From CALGKJ01 sp049322695 (GTDB taxonomy: Bacteria > Bacillota > Clostridia > Lutisporales > Lutisporaceae): 64,000 bases of DNA. Of the stretch, positions 16,865 through 25,099 are shown piece by piece. The translations under genes were made by a program, and so were the position numbers. Location: NCBI GenBank assembly GCA_049322695.1, contig JBMORW010000030.1, positions 21,582 to 85,581 of the forward strand, given 5' to 3'. Under the pieces are notes generated by a model that did not search any database, had not been told where the DNA came from, and saw only the letters and a list, made by a program, of their open reading frames with translations. How positions within the stretch are numbered: position 1 is the first letter of the stretch; every line of letters starts with the position of its first letter.

Positions 16865-17632
16865 TTATTGTACCATCTGTTCTTCTTTATGACAGAGTCT
16901 GTCTTTCAGCAAAATTAATGCAATACCTATTATCAGAAGTATAATAGATATGAACTGCGATGTTGACAGTATCCCGATGCTGCCCCTGTGATCGTTTCTG
17001 AAAAACTCTATTATGAATCTTCCGACACTATAAAGCACCAGATATAAAGCACCTATGTTTCCTTTGTTGCTGGTTTTTCGCGCATATATTATCAATACAG
17101 CGGCAATGAGGAAGCTTCCTGCGCTTGAGAACAGTTGAGTAGGGATAAGCTTAACACCATTAGGGGCATAAGGTGAATTGTGAAATGCTATACCACAGAT
17201 AGAATCAGTTTCGCGTCCATAGCAGCATCCTGCCAGAAAGCAGCCTATTCTTCCAAAGCCCTGAGCTAAAGCTACTGATGGCGCCGCCAGATTAAAATAC
17301 TGCATAAAACTAACCTTTTTGAATCTGCAATACAATATTGCTGCCGCTACCCCGCCGATTATACCTCCATATATTACAAATCCGCCTGATGACAGGATAA
17401 GAGAAGGGTCCGCAATTATGGATTTTATTTCAACTATACAATATAGAAGCTTTGCTCCCGCAACACCGCTTATAAGTGTTACAATCCCCAGACCATAGAT
17501 TATATCTTCATCAAGGTCATATTTTTTCGCTCTTTTTACAGCCATTAGCAGGGCAAATGCCACTCCAATCGCTATCATCAACCCATAGCCGTGTATCGTT
17601 ATGGGCCCCAGCTTTAATATATCGTTGTACAT
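16865..17632 (-). CDS. lgt: Prolipoprotein diacylglyceryl transferase
   Basis: Lgt moves a diacylglyceryl group from phosphatidylglycerol to the lipobox Cys of prolipoproteins, in the cytoplasmic membrane. The protein has 255 residues and about seven membrane segments. Diagnostic stretches are ITIHGYGLMIAIG (about 12-24), the GGFVIYGGIIGG region (about 83-94) and the signature GFGRIGCFLAGCCYGRETD (about 126-144). A second Arg region, GRFIIEFFRNDHRG, lies near 209-222. All key motifs are intact, so it should be functional. It stands 14 bases after a truncated PIG-L gene, an unusual neighbour, and is the one house-keeping gene in this stretch. Confidence 0.9.
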   Translation of the reverse strand: MYNDILKLGPITIHGYGLMIAIGVAFALLMAVKRAKKYDLDEDIIYGLGIVTLISGVAGAKLLYCIVEIKSIIADPSLILSSGGFVIYGGIIGGVAAAILYCRFKKVSFMQYFNLAAPSVALAQGFGRIGCFLAGCCYGRETDSICGIAFHNSPYAPNGVKLIPTQLFSSAGSFLIAAVLIIYARKTSNKGNIGALYLVLYSVGRFIIEFFRNDHRGSIGILSTSQFISIILLIIGIALILLKDRLCHKEEQMVQ

Positions 17633-17646
17633 TTTTCAATCCCCTT

Positions 17647-18072
17647 TCAAATAAAACTGTTGAAGTCGCTATAACAGCAAGCTGTTATGCTTAAGTTTAA
17701 CGGCTTCAGAAGGGGATTTGTACCCCCACTGAAGTTTGAAATTTTAACTGAATTATGCTCCCTCCTATAGAGGATGGGAGAATTCCCCTCTGCATCATAG
17801 CTGCTCCATGAATCTGACTTACCGTCAGGTAAATCAAGGAAGCTTAAGGATGAAGCACCCAGTAGTTTACTTACATTGCTCATTTTCACTGTTCTAACCT
17901 CTGCTATCGTTTCAGCTGTCGCAATATCCGGGTGCCTTATTCTGCAAGCTTCACCCCGGGTAGCACAAATTAAATGTGTCTTCATGCCAGGTTCTCCAGC
18001 TCTATACAATAAGCCTGCAATGGATATCTCATCATCAGGATGAGGGAATACCCCTAAAATAGTTTGTGCCAT
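17647..18072 (-). pseudogene. PIG-L-type deacetylase, C-terminally truncated
   Basis: The N-terminal part is typical of the LmbE/PIG-L N-acetylglucosaminyl deacetylase fold: ILGVFPHPDDEISIAG (residues 5-20, zinc motif HPDDE), then CATRGEACRI and LSFLDLPDGKSD (about 96-107). After this point the homology ends and an unrelated tail of about 30 residues is read to a stop just before lgt. The C-terminal part with the conserved GHPDH-type His motif is absent. Normal members have 220-300 residues and this frame has 141, so a deletion or rearrangement is likely. A small hairpin (ATAACAG/CTGTTAT, 17674-17691) lies in the abnormal tail. Confidence 0.6.
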
Positions 18073-18210
18073 AAGAATCTTCCTTTTCTATAATTAAAAT
18101 AAACACCGTGATATTCTCTACAAAAGACCTTTGTTGCTATATTTATGCTTTAATGCTTGTCCCCAGTATATTATAAGTAAGTACACTCAGTATATACTCT
18201 TTAGAATTAA

Positions 18211-18696
18211 CTAATAAATAAAAGTTGATTTAACCCTTTTGGATTTTTTGAAATATAAAAGAGCTACAATAGCAATTGCTAAGTAATATATAATATGAAC
18301 TATTGCCAATTCTGTAAAAGTAAAGAGGTATCCTGCCATATATGCAATAGCTATTGATTTCACTAAGTTAAAGGCTAAGTTTATATACAAAAAACGTATT
18401 ATCAGTTCTATAAATTTCGTGCTCCTCTTAAACAGGTGCTTTAGAATGGAAAATAGCATTACCAGATTTATAGAATCAACTAATACAAGTATTAAAAAAG
18501 AAGTTATATTTACCACGGCAGTTTTATAATCAATATTCGTGAAATTTATTAATGAGTATATTATGATGACTGTGTAAAATATCACACTTATAATCAGTCT
18601 GACAAAATATAATACTAATAGAACATTAGCAATTATTAGAAAACCTCCAAACCGGGTTTTTTCCATATAACTCTTTTGACCTGCTTCAATATCCAT
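18211..18696 (-). CDS. Integral membrane protein, unknown
   Basis: This protein of about 161 residues has four hydrophobic stretches (about 17-40, 50-85, 103-123 and 128-148), separated by a basic HLFKRSTKFIE segment. The start at 18696 is set by AAGGAGG upstream; a longer frame to 18726 would place that site in the coding region. The family is not recognised. The neighbouring gene upstream is another small membrane protein. Confidence 0.5.
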   Translation of the reverse strand: MDIEAGQKSYMEKTRFGGFLIIANVLLVLYFVRLIISVIFYTVIIIYSLINFTNIDYKTAVVNITSFLILVLVDSINLVMLFSILKHLFKRSTKFIELIIRFLYINLAFNLVKSIAIAYMAGYLFTFTELAIVHIIYYLAIAIVALLYFKKSKRVKSTFIY

Positions 18697-18768
18697 CAGT
18701 ATTCTCCTCCTTAGCGTAACAGTCAAATATATTGCTCCTAATCGGTGATGTTATGTAATGTGTCTCCG

Positions 18769-18987
18769 TTATTTATCCTTAGACGTATCTTTCTCCTCGG
18801 TAAAATCTAGAAATCTGGTTCCCAGTATATACACAATAAGAGGGAAGTAGCTTGCCATCATCCCAAGCATAATCATAATTCCTGCGCTTGATTCACCAAC
18901 AGCTAATATTGAGGATAGTATAAAACCAACAAATCCTCCTAGTATGGGACATGCAAATAAATACAGATTAAAATCGCTTTTGCTCAT
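18769..18987 (-). CDS. Small two-helix membrane protein
   Basis: This protein of about 72 residues has two membrane segments (LFACPILGGFVGFILSSIL and GIMIMLGMMASYFPLIVYIL) and a charged C-terminus (FTEEKDTSKDK). AGGAG lies upstream; the start could also be the GTG at 18999, four codons earlier. It is not recognised. Its position between a membrane protein and a nucleotidyltransferase gives no functional clue. Confidence 0.45.
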   Translation of the reverse strand: MSKSDFNLYLFACPILGGFVGFILSSILAVGESSAGIMIMLGMMASYFPLIVYILGTRFLDFTEEKDTSKDK

Positions 18988-19031
18988 AAATTCTTTCACT
19001 CCTAAATTTACTTCTTGAAGTCGGTGTTATT

Positions 19032-19688
19032 TTACACTTTTATATCAGCCCATGGATGTCCTGTAGGATACATGGTAATTAAAGCATTCAATAGCCATTG
19101 TTTCTGTTCAGAGTCCATAGCACAAATTACTTCATCATAATCCAATTGATATCCATCACGTTCAATGTCTGTAGATTTATACAGCAGTACTAACTCCGGA
19201 GCTAAATACGGAATACCGATGCGTGTCAATACTGCCCTTGATAATGACCTGGTCAAGCTTTTATTTCTGGCATAAAGAAAATCTATTTTAGTTCTATCGT
19301 TAAATAGAAACTCAAGAAAATTAAGCCTAGTTTGACCACTGTGGTCAAACTCTAAATAATACATATCTTCTTGGCTGCATGGAGAAAGCTTTACCAGCTC
19401 ACAATCACTCTTCTTACAAAAAATGTTACGCTTTATCCTTAACTGATTATTTATATCATTTATTTTATGTACCACGCCATTACCACACATTTCATAGATA
19501 TCCCATCCCAGAGACTTCATATAAAGAATTATTTTATCTCTGTCATTCCAGTACACCGAAATATCAATATCTCCATGTGCTCTGATTTCTCTGTCTAAAA
19601 AGAGTTCTATTGCATATCCACCACAAAATGCATAATCAAAATTTCCGTCATTCAATAATAGTTTTGCTTCGGCTATAAGATGATTCAA
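19032..19688 (-). CDS. AadB-like nucleotidyltransferase family protein
   Basis: This 218-residue protein carries FCGGYAIELFLDREIRAHGD (about residues 21-40), followed by IDISVYW. The GG and Asp-x-Asp form the nucleotidyltransferase core of the aminoglycoside-2''-adenylyltransferase-like family. The rest of the sequence shows the family pattern (PYLAPELVLLYKS near 175). The start is TTG with GGAGGAG upstream. Resistance is only one possible role; most genomic members have no proven substrate. It lies in a block with other nucleotidyltransferase and kinase orphans. Confidence 0.65.
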   Translation of the reverse strand: MNHLIAEAKLLLNDGNFDYAFCGGYAIELFLDREIRAHGDIDISVYWNDRDKIILYMKSLGWDIYEMCGNGVVHKINDINNQLRIKRNIFCKKSDCELVKLSPCSQEDMYYLEFDHSGQTRLNFLEFLFNDRTKIDFLYARNKSLTRSLSRAVLTRIGIPYLAPELVLLYKSTDIERDGYQLDYDEVICAMDSEQKQWLLNALITMYPTGHPWADIKV

Positions 19689-19725
19689 AATTGTACTCCT
19701 CCAGTATGATTAGACTAGATACACA

Positions 19726-20211
19726 TTATTGTATAGTTTTTATAACCTTTTCTTCAATTTTATTTGGACCAAAATATATTCCTTCTACTAATCGTGATAC
19801 TCCAGAGCCAGTATAAAAATGATAAAGCAGCTCGAATCTTCCATCTCTATTTAAATCTATAACCTTCATATCAGTAATTCCATTGCCACCCCAGTAGCTT
19901 CCTAATGCGTTAATAATACCATCCTTGATGATATAATCCTGCCCTTTCATGTGAGAGCCATCAGTGACTTTATATACTTGGGCATGCAGCTTTGAGTAAA
20001 TCTCATTTGTTGTTGTTTCTATCAAAGGAAACTTTGCTTCTGGATTCATATTGGGGTTATCCTTTATAATATAATCTCTGATTAATTGCTCAGCTTCGTT
20101 AACTGAAAGCTTCAAGTTTGGCTTAACAGAAATCTCATTATTAGAAAAAGTATAAAAAATGAAGATAAGCAAAATAACTAATATGATAAAAACAAACATG
20201 TATTTTCTCAA
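19726..20211 (-). CDS. Membrane-anchored protein with DLNRDG motif
   Basis: The protein (about 161 residues) has an N-terminal membrane anchor (about residues 4-24) and a soluble outer domain. Near the C-terminus it has VIDLNRDGRFELLYHF, a DxNxDG loop resembling calcium-binding FG-GAP/EF-like loops. LSVNEAEQLIRDYI after the anchor resembles YpmB/PepSY-like beginnings. I prefer the TTG start at 20211, preceded by GGGAG; a longer frame starts at 20262. The function is unknown. Confidence 0.45.
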   Translation of the reverse strand: MRKYMFVFIILVILLIFIFYTFSNNEISVKPNLKLSVNEAEQLIRDYIIKDNPNMNPEAKFPLIETTTNEIYSKLHAQVYKVTDGSHMKGQDYIIKDGIINALGSYWGGNGITDMKVIDLNRDGRFELLYHFYTGSGVSRLVEGIYFGPNKIEEKVIKTIQ

Positions 20212-20361
20212 ATGACACACTCCCACAAATATTTTATATTTATTCTGTATGTCGGATTTCACATAACAAGGGTAATAGAGACGTTTAAAAAATGTCGCTA
20301 ATACGATTATAACCGTATCTGCAACATATTTCCATAATTACCTATACATACTATTGTTGCA

Positions 20362-20401
20362 ACAAATAAAAAGAGTGAATACAATTCAATGTATTCACTC
20401 T
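20362..20401 (-). terminator. Rho-independent terminator after AOR
   Basis: On the minus strand a 12-bp perfect stem (AGAGTGAATACA with TGTATTCACTCT) and a 6-nt loop are followed by a T-run. It begins 12 bases after the AOR stop codon and marks the end of the AOR operon. Confidence 0.85.
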
Positions 20402-20412
20402 ATGCTACTGTC

Positions 20413-22566
20413 CTATAGATGCTTTTTAACTACTTCGATTACCTCAGGAAGATCCATGCCGATGTTCTTGAGGTGCTCTATTGTAGGTACGCCGTCCATT
20501 GTCCAGCCCCTGCGCTTGTATACTGCATCAGTAAGCTTCTCGTATTGGCTTTCTCTGTATTCTCGCATAATCTTGATTTTTTCTTCTGTGGATTTGCCTT
20601 CAGGGTCGATACCTACAAGCTCCTTAAGCTGCTTATCGTAGCGCTCCTGACGGGATTCGTATTCCTCTACGGTTACGGGACCCATTGCACGGTAAGGGAT
20701 AGCATCGTGTACCCTCTTGCCGTAGCCCATTCTTATATTGAATATTCTCTGGAAGTTGTATACTCTTTCAGATTGCCTTATAAGCTCTTGCTTGTCTATG
20801 TTCTTACCTGTAACTCCATTGAATATGTCCACATAGTTCTGTACATGCTCTGGTATCTTTGCAGGCTCGTCAGAGGTCTTGTTGCTTTCAGGAATAATAT
20901 CGTTCCATGGAAGCTTGCAGAGACCGTTAAGTCCGAACCATGTTCTGAACATCGGGAAGTAGTGCAGAGCTTCCGCTTTATCCTCAAAGGTTGGAATCTG
21001 GTTGTTTACCATATCCATAAATATCAGCCATGCCTCATCATGCTGAGGGCCTTTGTTTGTAAGACCATAGCCGCCTTGTTGAGCCAAGGATTCCTTTGGG
21101 AGGTATTCGGAGAACTCCAGACCCTTTTGCTCCATTCCTATATCCTGGAGGAAATTGGGATCCGCACCGTACTCTCTTGCAAATATTTCCTTCATCCTGC
21201 GGACGCCCAGTCCTGCTATCTTGCCGAAGCCTTCGCCTCTTGCCATCTGGTGTATAAGCTCAAATGCAGCATCTGCATTGCCGAAGCTGAGCTCCAATCC
21301 GCCTGTTATTTCCTTGTTTATTATTCCGTTTTCGTAGCACTCCATTACAAAGGCGGTAAGTGTACCAAAGGATATGGTATCTATTGCATAGGTATCGCAA
21401 TAGAAATTAAGCTCCAGTATTGCATCGGGATCGAATATACCGCAGTTAGAGCCAAGTCCAGCTGCATTCTCGTACTCAGGACCATCTACTATAACCTTTG
21501 TTCCCTTATATGGACCTGTTTTAACCTCAAAATTATCGACAGCCTTTGCACAGGATAAGCTGCAGCCGTACCAGCAGCCGTCAACCATACCCTGAGTAAT
21601 CTTATCTCTGAATACATTGGATGCTATCTTATAAGTGTCCTTATGAGCACCATATTTGTAATTGTGAACGGGAAGGAGGTCGTACTGATCCATTATTTCT
21701 ATAATATTTGCAGTGCCTATCTGTCTCATTCTGCATTGCTTGTCGTCAAAGTCGTGAATTTCCTTATGAAGCTTGATGCCTGTTCTGTTCAGCTTGCCCT
21801 GGTCTGCAGGGTTGTTGAGGTTTCCTTTTACTCCTTCAAACCTGATAACCACAGCTTTTATCTTCTTATCTCTAAAAACAGTACCTATGCCGCCGCGGCC
21901 CGCCTGCTTCAATCTTATTGCTTTCCTTCTTACATCATAGAAGGTAAAGTTGAGAAGACCTATATAAGTATTCTCTGCTGCAGTACCTGCTGATATAACA
22001 GATACGTTTCTCTTGTCCTCCTCTGATTTTGCATACATCTCTGTAAGCTGCTCACCAAGAATATGGCTGTCTATAGCTTCCTCGGGGGCTTCTTCTATCC
22101 TTACAGTGCCTTCATTACCGTCAATTATTATTATTACATCCTTTTCTGCCTTGCCTTGAAGCTCTAGGGCATCGAAGCCGGAGAACTTGAGATAAGGACC
22201 AAAATACCCGCCTACATTGCTGTCCATGGGCATGCCAGTGAGAGGTGAAAGACTCACAACCAGGGACTTGCCTGCGCCAGGGTATTGGGTTATGCCGCCG
22301 ATAGGTCCGCTGGATATGACTATTTCATTTTCCGGGTCATTCCATTTGGTCTCAGGAGTAACAGCATTCCAAAGATACCAAAGGCCGAAGCCCTTTCCTC
22401 CGATGAATTTATCCTTCATCATTTGCGTTACAGGCTTTTCTTTAATTATATTGTCACTCAGATTGATATATAAAGTTCTGTCTGTATAGCCTTTTTCAAT
22501 TTTGCCCAGCTCATACTTGAAGCTATTTAGAAGCTTGTGAGCTGATTTCAACTTTTCTATATTCAT
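20413..22566 (-). CDS. aor: Aldehyde:ferredoxin oxidoreductase (tungsten type)
   Basis: The enzyme oxidises aldehydes to acids, or the reverse at low potential, with ferredoxin, using a tungsto- or molybdo-bis-pterin and a 4Fe-4S cluster. The 717-residue length is in the AOR range. Visible features are GGKGFGLWYLWNA (about 32-44), SSGPIGGITQYPGAGKSLVVS (about 65-85) and GGYFGPYLKFSGFDALELQG (about 98-117). Two Cys of the cluster lie in CWYGCSLSCAKAV (about 335-347). Its start is preceded by GGAGGTGG. It directly follows a ferredoxin-like gene (12 bases) that is probably its electron partner. No moaA or tungstate transporter gene is in this window. Confidence 0.9.
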   Translation of the reverse strand: MNIEKLKSAHKLLNSFKYELGKIEKGYTDRTLYINLSDNIIKEKPVTQMMKDKFIGGKGFGLWYLWNAVTPETKWNDPENEIVISSGPIGGITQYPGAGKSLVVSLSPLTGMPMDSNVGGYFGPYLKFSGFDALELQGKAEKDVIIIIDGNEGTVRIEEAPEEAIDSHILGEQLTEMYAKSEEDKRNVSVISAGTAAENTYIGLLNFTFYDVRRKAIRLKQAGRGGIGTVFRDKKIKAVVIRFEGVKGNLNNPADQGKLNRTGIKLHKEIHDFDDKQCRMRQIGTANIIEIMDQYDLLPVHNYKYGAHKDTYKIASNVFRDKITQGMVDGCWYGCSLSCAKAVDNFEVKTGPYKGTKVIVDGPEYENAAGLGSNCGIFDPDAILELNFYCDTYAIDTISFGTLTAFVMECYENGIINKEITGGLELSFGNADAAFELIHQMARGEGFGKIAGLGVRRMKEIFAREYGADPNFLQDIGMEQKGLEFSEYLPKESLAQQGGYGLTNKGPQHDEAWLIFMDMVNNQIPTFEDKAEALHYFPMFRTWFGLNGLCKLPWNDIIPESNKTSDEPAKIPEHVQNYVDIFNGVTGKNIDKQELIRQSERVYNFQRIFNIRMGYGKRVHDAIPYRAMGPVTVEEYESRQERYDKQLKELVGIDPEGKSTEEKIKIMREYRESQYEKLTDAVYKRRGWTMDGVPTIEHLKNIGMDLPEVIEVVKKHL

Positions 22567-22578
22567 ATGCCACCTCCG

Positions 22579-22995
22579 CTATATTTCAGTAACAAAAATT
22601 GCGCCTGTCGGGCAGGCCTTTACACATTGTCCGCATGCAATACACTTAAAAGGCTCTATATAATCTTCATGCATTCCCATTGCATGAACGCTTTTTGCAT
22701 GCTCATTGCTGAAAATCTCAGGACAGTAGCCTACGCACATAAAGCAGCCTACACAGATTTTCTTGTTAACTCTGACCACACCGCTGTTATCTCTTTTCAA
22801 AGCCTCTACAGGACATACAGCAATACATTCACCGCACTGTGTGCAGCAAACTATTTTATTGCCGTCATTTTCTTCTTTAATCCTTATGCAAGACTTTGCA
22901 GCATTATCTTCTTTAAACCAAGTCTTGGAGCAGGCAGTTTCACATGCATGGCATGCGATGCAGAGCTCCTGCTTTTTACCTAATACCTTCATCAT
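22579..22995 (-). CDS. 4Fe-4S ferredoxin-like protein (AOR partner)
   Basis: This protein of about 138 residues has four Cys clusters: CIACHACETACSKTW, CCTQCGECIAVCPVEAL, CVGCFMCVGYCP and CIACGQCVKACPTGAI. That makes it a poly-4Fe-4S electron carrier of the HycB/AorB type. Genes of this layout commonly sit before aor and shuttle electrons to soluble ferredoxin or a dehydrogenase. The start is set at 22995 by GGAGG 5 nt upstream; the adjacent ATG at 22992 is equally possible. It is the first gene of the aor pair. Confidence 0.85.
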   Translation of the reverse strand: MMKVLGKKQELCIACHACETACSKTWFKEDNAAKSCIRIKEENDGNKIVCCTQCGECIAVCPVEALKRDNSGVVRVNKKICVGCFMCVGYCPEIFSNEHAKSVHAMGMHEDYIEPFKCIACGQCVKACPTGAIFVTEI

Positions 22996-23017
22996 CTCAA
23001 CCTCCACAAAAAAATTT

Positions 23018-23117
23018 AGTCGCTGGTTACTGGTTACTGGTCACTAGTTTATGGAACACTTAAAAGAGTTACTCTGGTATTCCCGGCGACCAGTGACTAG
23101 AACCCAGTGACCGATTT
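23018..23117. repeat. Dispersed palindrome-rich repeat, copy 2
   Basis: The tract contains repeated CTGGTTACTGGT words on the left (23021-23045) and CCAGTGACTAG...CCAGTGACC on the right (23090-23112). The two halves are close to reverse complements, so the transcript could form an imperfect long hairpin. The words match the tract at 1545-1650. It lies between the ferredoxin gene and the amino-acid oxidase-like gene. Confidence 0.6.
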
Positions 23118-23178
23118 TAGAAAACCCCGGATTCTTCGTTTTGCTTAGAGTCCAGGGTCATATTGTAGTTAAATCTTA

Positions 23179-24327
23179 CTATACCACAGATGGTTCAAAT
23201 ATCAGTTCGCCCTTGTCAAATCTGTCATTACTCAGCACGCTTACATCCATAGTCGGCTTTTCTCCAAGTATGGCTTCGGATATAACAATACCTGTTACAG
23301 GGCCGAACATGAAGCCGTGTCCGCTGTAGCCGCAAGCCATAAAGAAGCCTTCAACTTCTTTTGCCTTGCCGTAAATAGGCTGACGGTCGGGAGACATAGT
23401 GTACAGACCTGCCCATTGCCTTACTACTCTTAGCTCCCTAAGCGGAGGGAGAAGCTCACAGCAGGTCTTTGCCATTTCCTCCAGGAAGTGCCAGCTTGAA
23501 GTCTGTCTCAGATCTCTCGGCTCATTGGCATCGCCTCTTCCCATTATGAAGCTTCCGTGGGGTGTCTGCTGACAGTATATATTTAATGAGAAGGACATAA
23601 ACATCGGATCCTGCATTGGATTAACAGGTTCTGTAACCAATATCTGATGTCTCTCCGCATATACGGGTATATCCACACCTGCCATTTCGCCAATCAGCTT
23701 TGAATGCCCCCCGGCTGCATTAACTACTATAGGAGTTGATATGTAGCCCTTTGTTGTCTGTACACCTTTTACCTTGCCGGCTTCCACATCAATACCCGTG
23801 ACTTCCGTATATTTCATGAACTCAACGCCCAGTCTTGCTGCTGCATTGGCATATGCCATTGTTGTGTGGAAGGGATTCAGATGTCCGTCCTTTGGACAGA
23901 AGGTCGCACATACTATTTTTGATTCATCCATATGAGGTACTATTTCCTTGGCTTCCTTTGGGGTAATAAGCTTTGAAGGTATACCAAGACTGTTTTGCAG
24001 AACAACGTTCTTTTTGAACTGCTCCATTTCCTTCTCTGTTGATGCGACTATAAGATAACCTTTTTGCTTGAACTCTATATCACCATCATATTCAAGCTCT
24101 TCATTTGCCCGTTCATAAAACTCTATACTGTACTTAGCCAGTCGGCAGTTCATCTCTGTTCCCCACTGCATTCTGACTCCTGCACCGCATCTGCCTGTGG
24201 CACCGCCGGATAGATAGTCCTTTTCTATAACCACAATATCCTTCATGCCCTTTTTGGCAAGCTCATAGGCTATAGCACAGCCGGAGATACCACCGCCAAT
24301 TATCACTACGTTTGCAGTCTTATTCAT
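23179..24327 (-). CDS. FAD-dependent amine/amino-acid dehydrogenase (HcnC/DAO-like)
   Basis: This protein of about 382 residues is in the D-amino-acid-oxidase superfamily (DAO). The N-terminal NVVIIGGGISGCAIAYELAKKG is the FAD ADP-binding loop, and ATGRCGAGVRMQWG (about 43-56) follows. GLYTMSPDRQPIYG and GYSGHGFMFGPVTG near the end complete the DAO pattern. HcnC, the beta subunit of dye-linked proline dehydrogenase and sarcosine oxidase beta share this layout. With the three upstream genes it forms an HcnABC-like complex that removes electrons from an imino or amino acid. The start at 24327 has GGGAGG upstream and overlaps the previous gene by 8 bases. The substrate is inferred from context only. 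Confidence 0.8.
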   Translation of the reverse strand: MNKTANVVIIGGGISGCAIAYELAKKGMKDIVVIEKDYLSGGATGRCGAGVRMQWGTEMNCRLAKYSIEFYERANEELEYDGDIEFKQKGYLIVASTEKEMEQFKKNVVLQNSLGIPSKLITPKEAKEIVPHMDESKIVCATFCPKDGHLNPFHTTMAYANAAARLGVEFMKYTEVTGIDVEAGKVKGVQTTKGYISTPIVVNAAGGHSKLIGEMAGVDIPVYAERHQILVTEPVNPMQDPMFMSFSLNIYCQQTPHGSFIMGRGDANEPRDLRQTSSWHFLEEMAKTCCELLPPLRELRVVRQWAGLYTMSPDRQPIYGKAKEVEGFFMACGYSGHGFMFGPVTGIVISEAILGEKPTMDVSVLSNDRFDKGELIFEPSVV

Positions 24328-25084
24328 CGTCGTCACCTCCCAATATAGCACCCAGCTTGATAGGCTTAACAGGAGGCCTGAAGGTGGTCATAGGCATATC
24401 GCTCATCTTTTGGCCTGTTGCACGGGCAAGCTCCTGCATAATCAGCTGTCTGCAAGTTCTTCCCTGGCAAGGTCCCATGCCCGCCCTGCTTATTCTCTTT
24501 ATTTCATCTACCGTATGATAGCCTTTTCTTATAAGTTCTCTGACTTCACCCAAAGTCACTTCCTCACAGCGGCATACCATTGTGTTGTCACTGTAATAAT
24601 CAACCATGTTGAAAAATCTTACAGCCATTGACAGCTCTTTAGGTACCGCAAGGGATACCAAAGGAGTCCTGTCCTGAGCCTTTGTGTTCAGAATCTTTAT
24701 TACCTTAGCCCTGCAAATGGGTTTACCTTCTCTGTCTAAGCCAGTTACAAAGCTGCCTTCTTCAGGAAGGGGGAGAAACTCGTAAGGTATCTTAACAAGT
24801 GCCTCAGTATCGGAATAGGTTTCATCAACTACCGTTATAGCCAGGCCCGGACAATTGCTTACGCATATTCCGCAGCCGTTGCATCTATCAACATCTATTT
24901 CTGGTCTGTCGTTTATATCTTCAAACTCTTTGATAGCTCCCCTTTTGCAGGAAGTATAACAAGGATTGCAAGGTATTCTCTGGAAGCATTCTATAACCGC
25001 TACAGGACCCTTTGCAAGTCTTTCCTTTGAAGGCTGCACAAGCTCCAAATCCTGTTGGGTCGGTACTCCTGTTTTTTCCAACAT
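24320..25084 (-). CDS. Iron-sulfur subunit with 4Fe-4S and BFD-like 2Fe-2S domains
   Basis: This 254-residue protein has an N-terminal ferredoxin-like part (CFQRIPCNPCYTSCKRGAI and CNGCGICVSNCPG, about residues 33-90). A C-terminal BFD-like [2Fe-2S] domain follows: CRCEEVTLGEVRELI then CQGRTC (about 170-212). Such proteins pass electrons between the FAD subunits in HcnABC-like dehydrogenases. The start is preceded by GGGGG. It sits 15 bases after the NAD(P)/FAD subunit gene and overlaps the DAO subunit gene. Confidence 0.8.
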   Translation of the reverse strand: MLEKTGVPTQQDLELVQPSKERLAKGPVAVIECFQRIPCNPCYTSCKRGAIKEFEDINDRPEIDVDRCNGCGICVSNCPGLAITVVDETYSDTEALVKIPYEFLPLPEEGSFVTGLDREGKPICRAKVIKILNTKAQDRTPLVSLAVPKELSMAVRFFNMVDYYSDNTMVCRCEEVTLGEVRELIRKGYHTVDEIKRISRAGMGPCQGRTCRQLIMQELARATGQKMSDMPMTTFRPPVKPIKLGAILGGDDDE

Positions 25085-25099
25085 TACTAATTAACCCCC

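Noticed and set aside
17674..17691. Small hairpin ATAACAG/CTGTTAT as recombination site or terminator
   Set aside because: Stem of only 7 bp, no T-run on either strand, and no matching copy elsewhere in the window.
3278..20211. Cassette array as in a chromosomal integron
   Set aside because: No attC-like hairpins with GTTRRRY/RYYYAAC ends and no integrase gene could be found between the genes; spacing is irregular.
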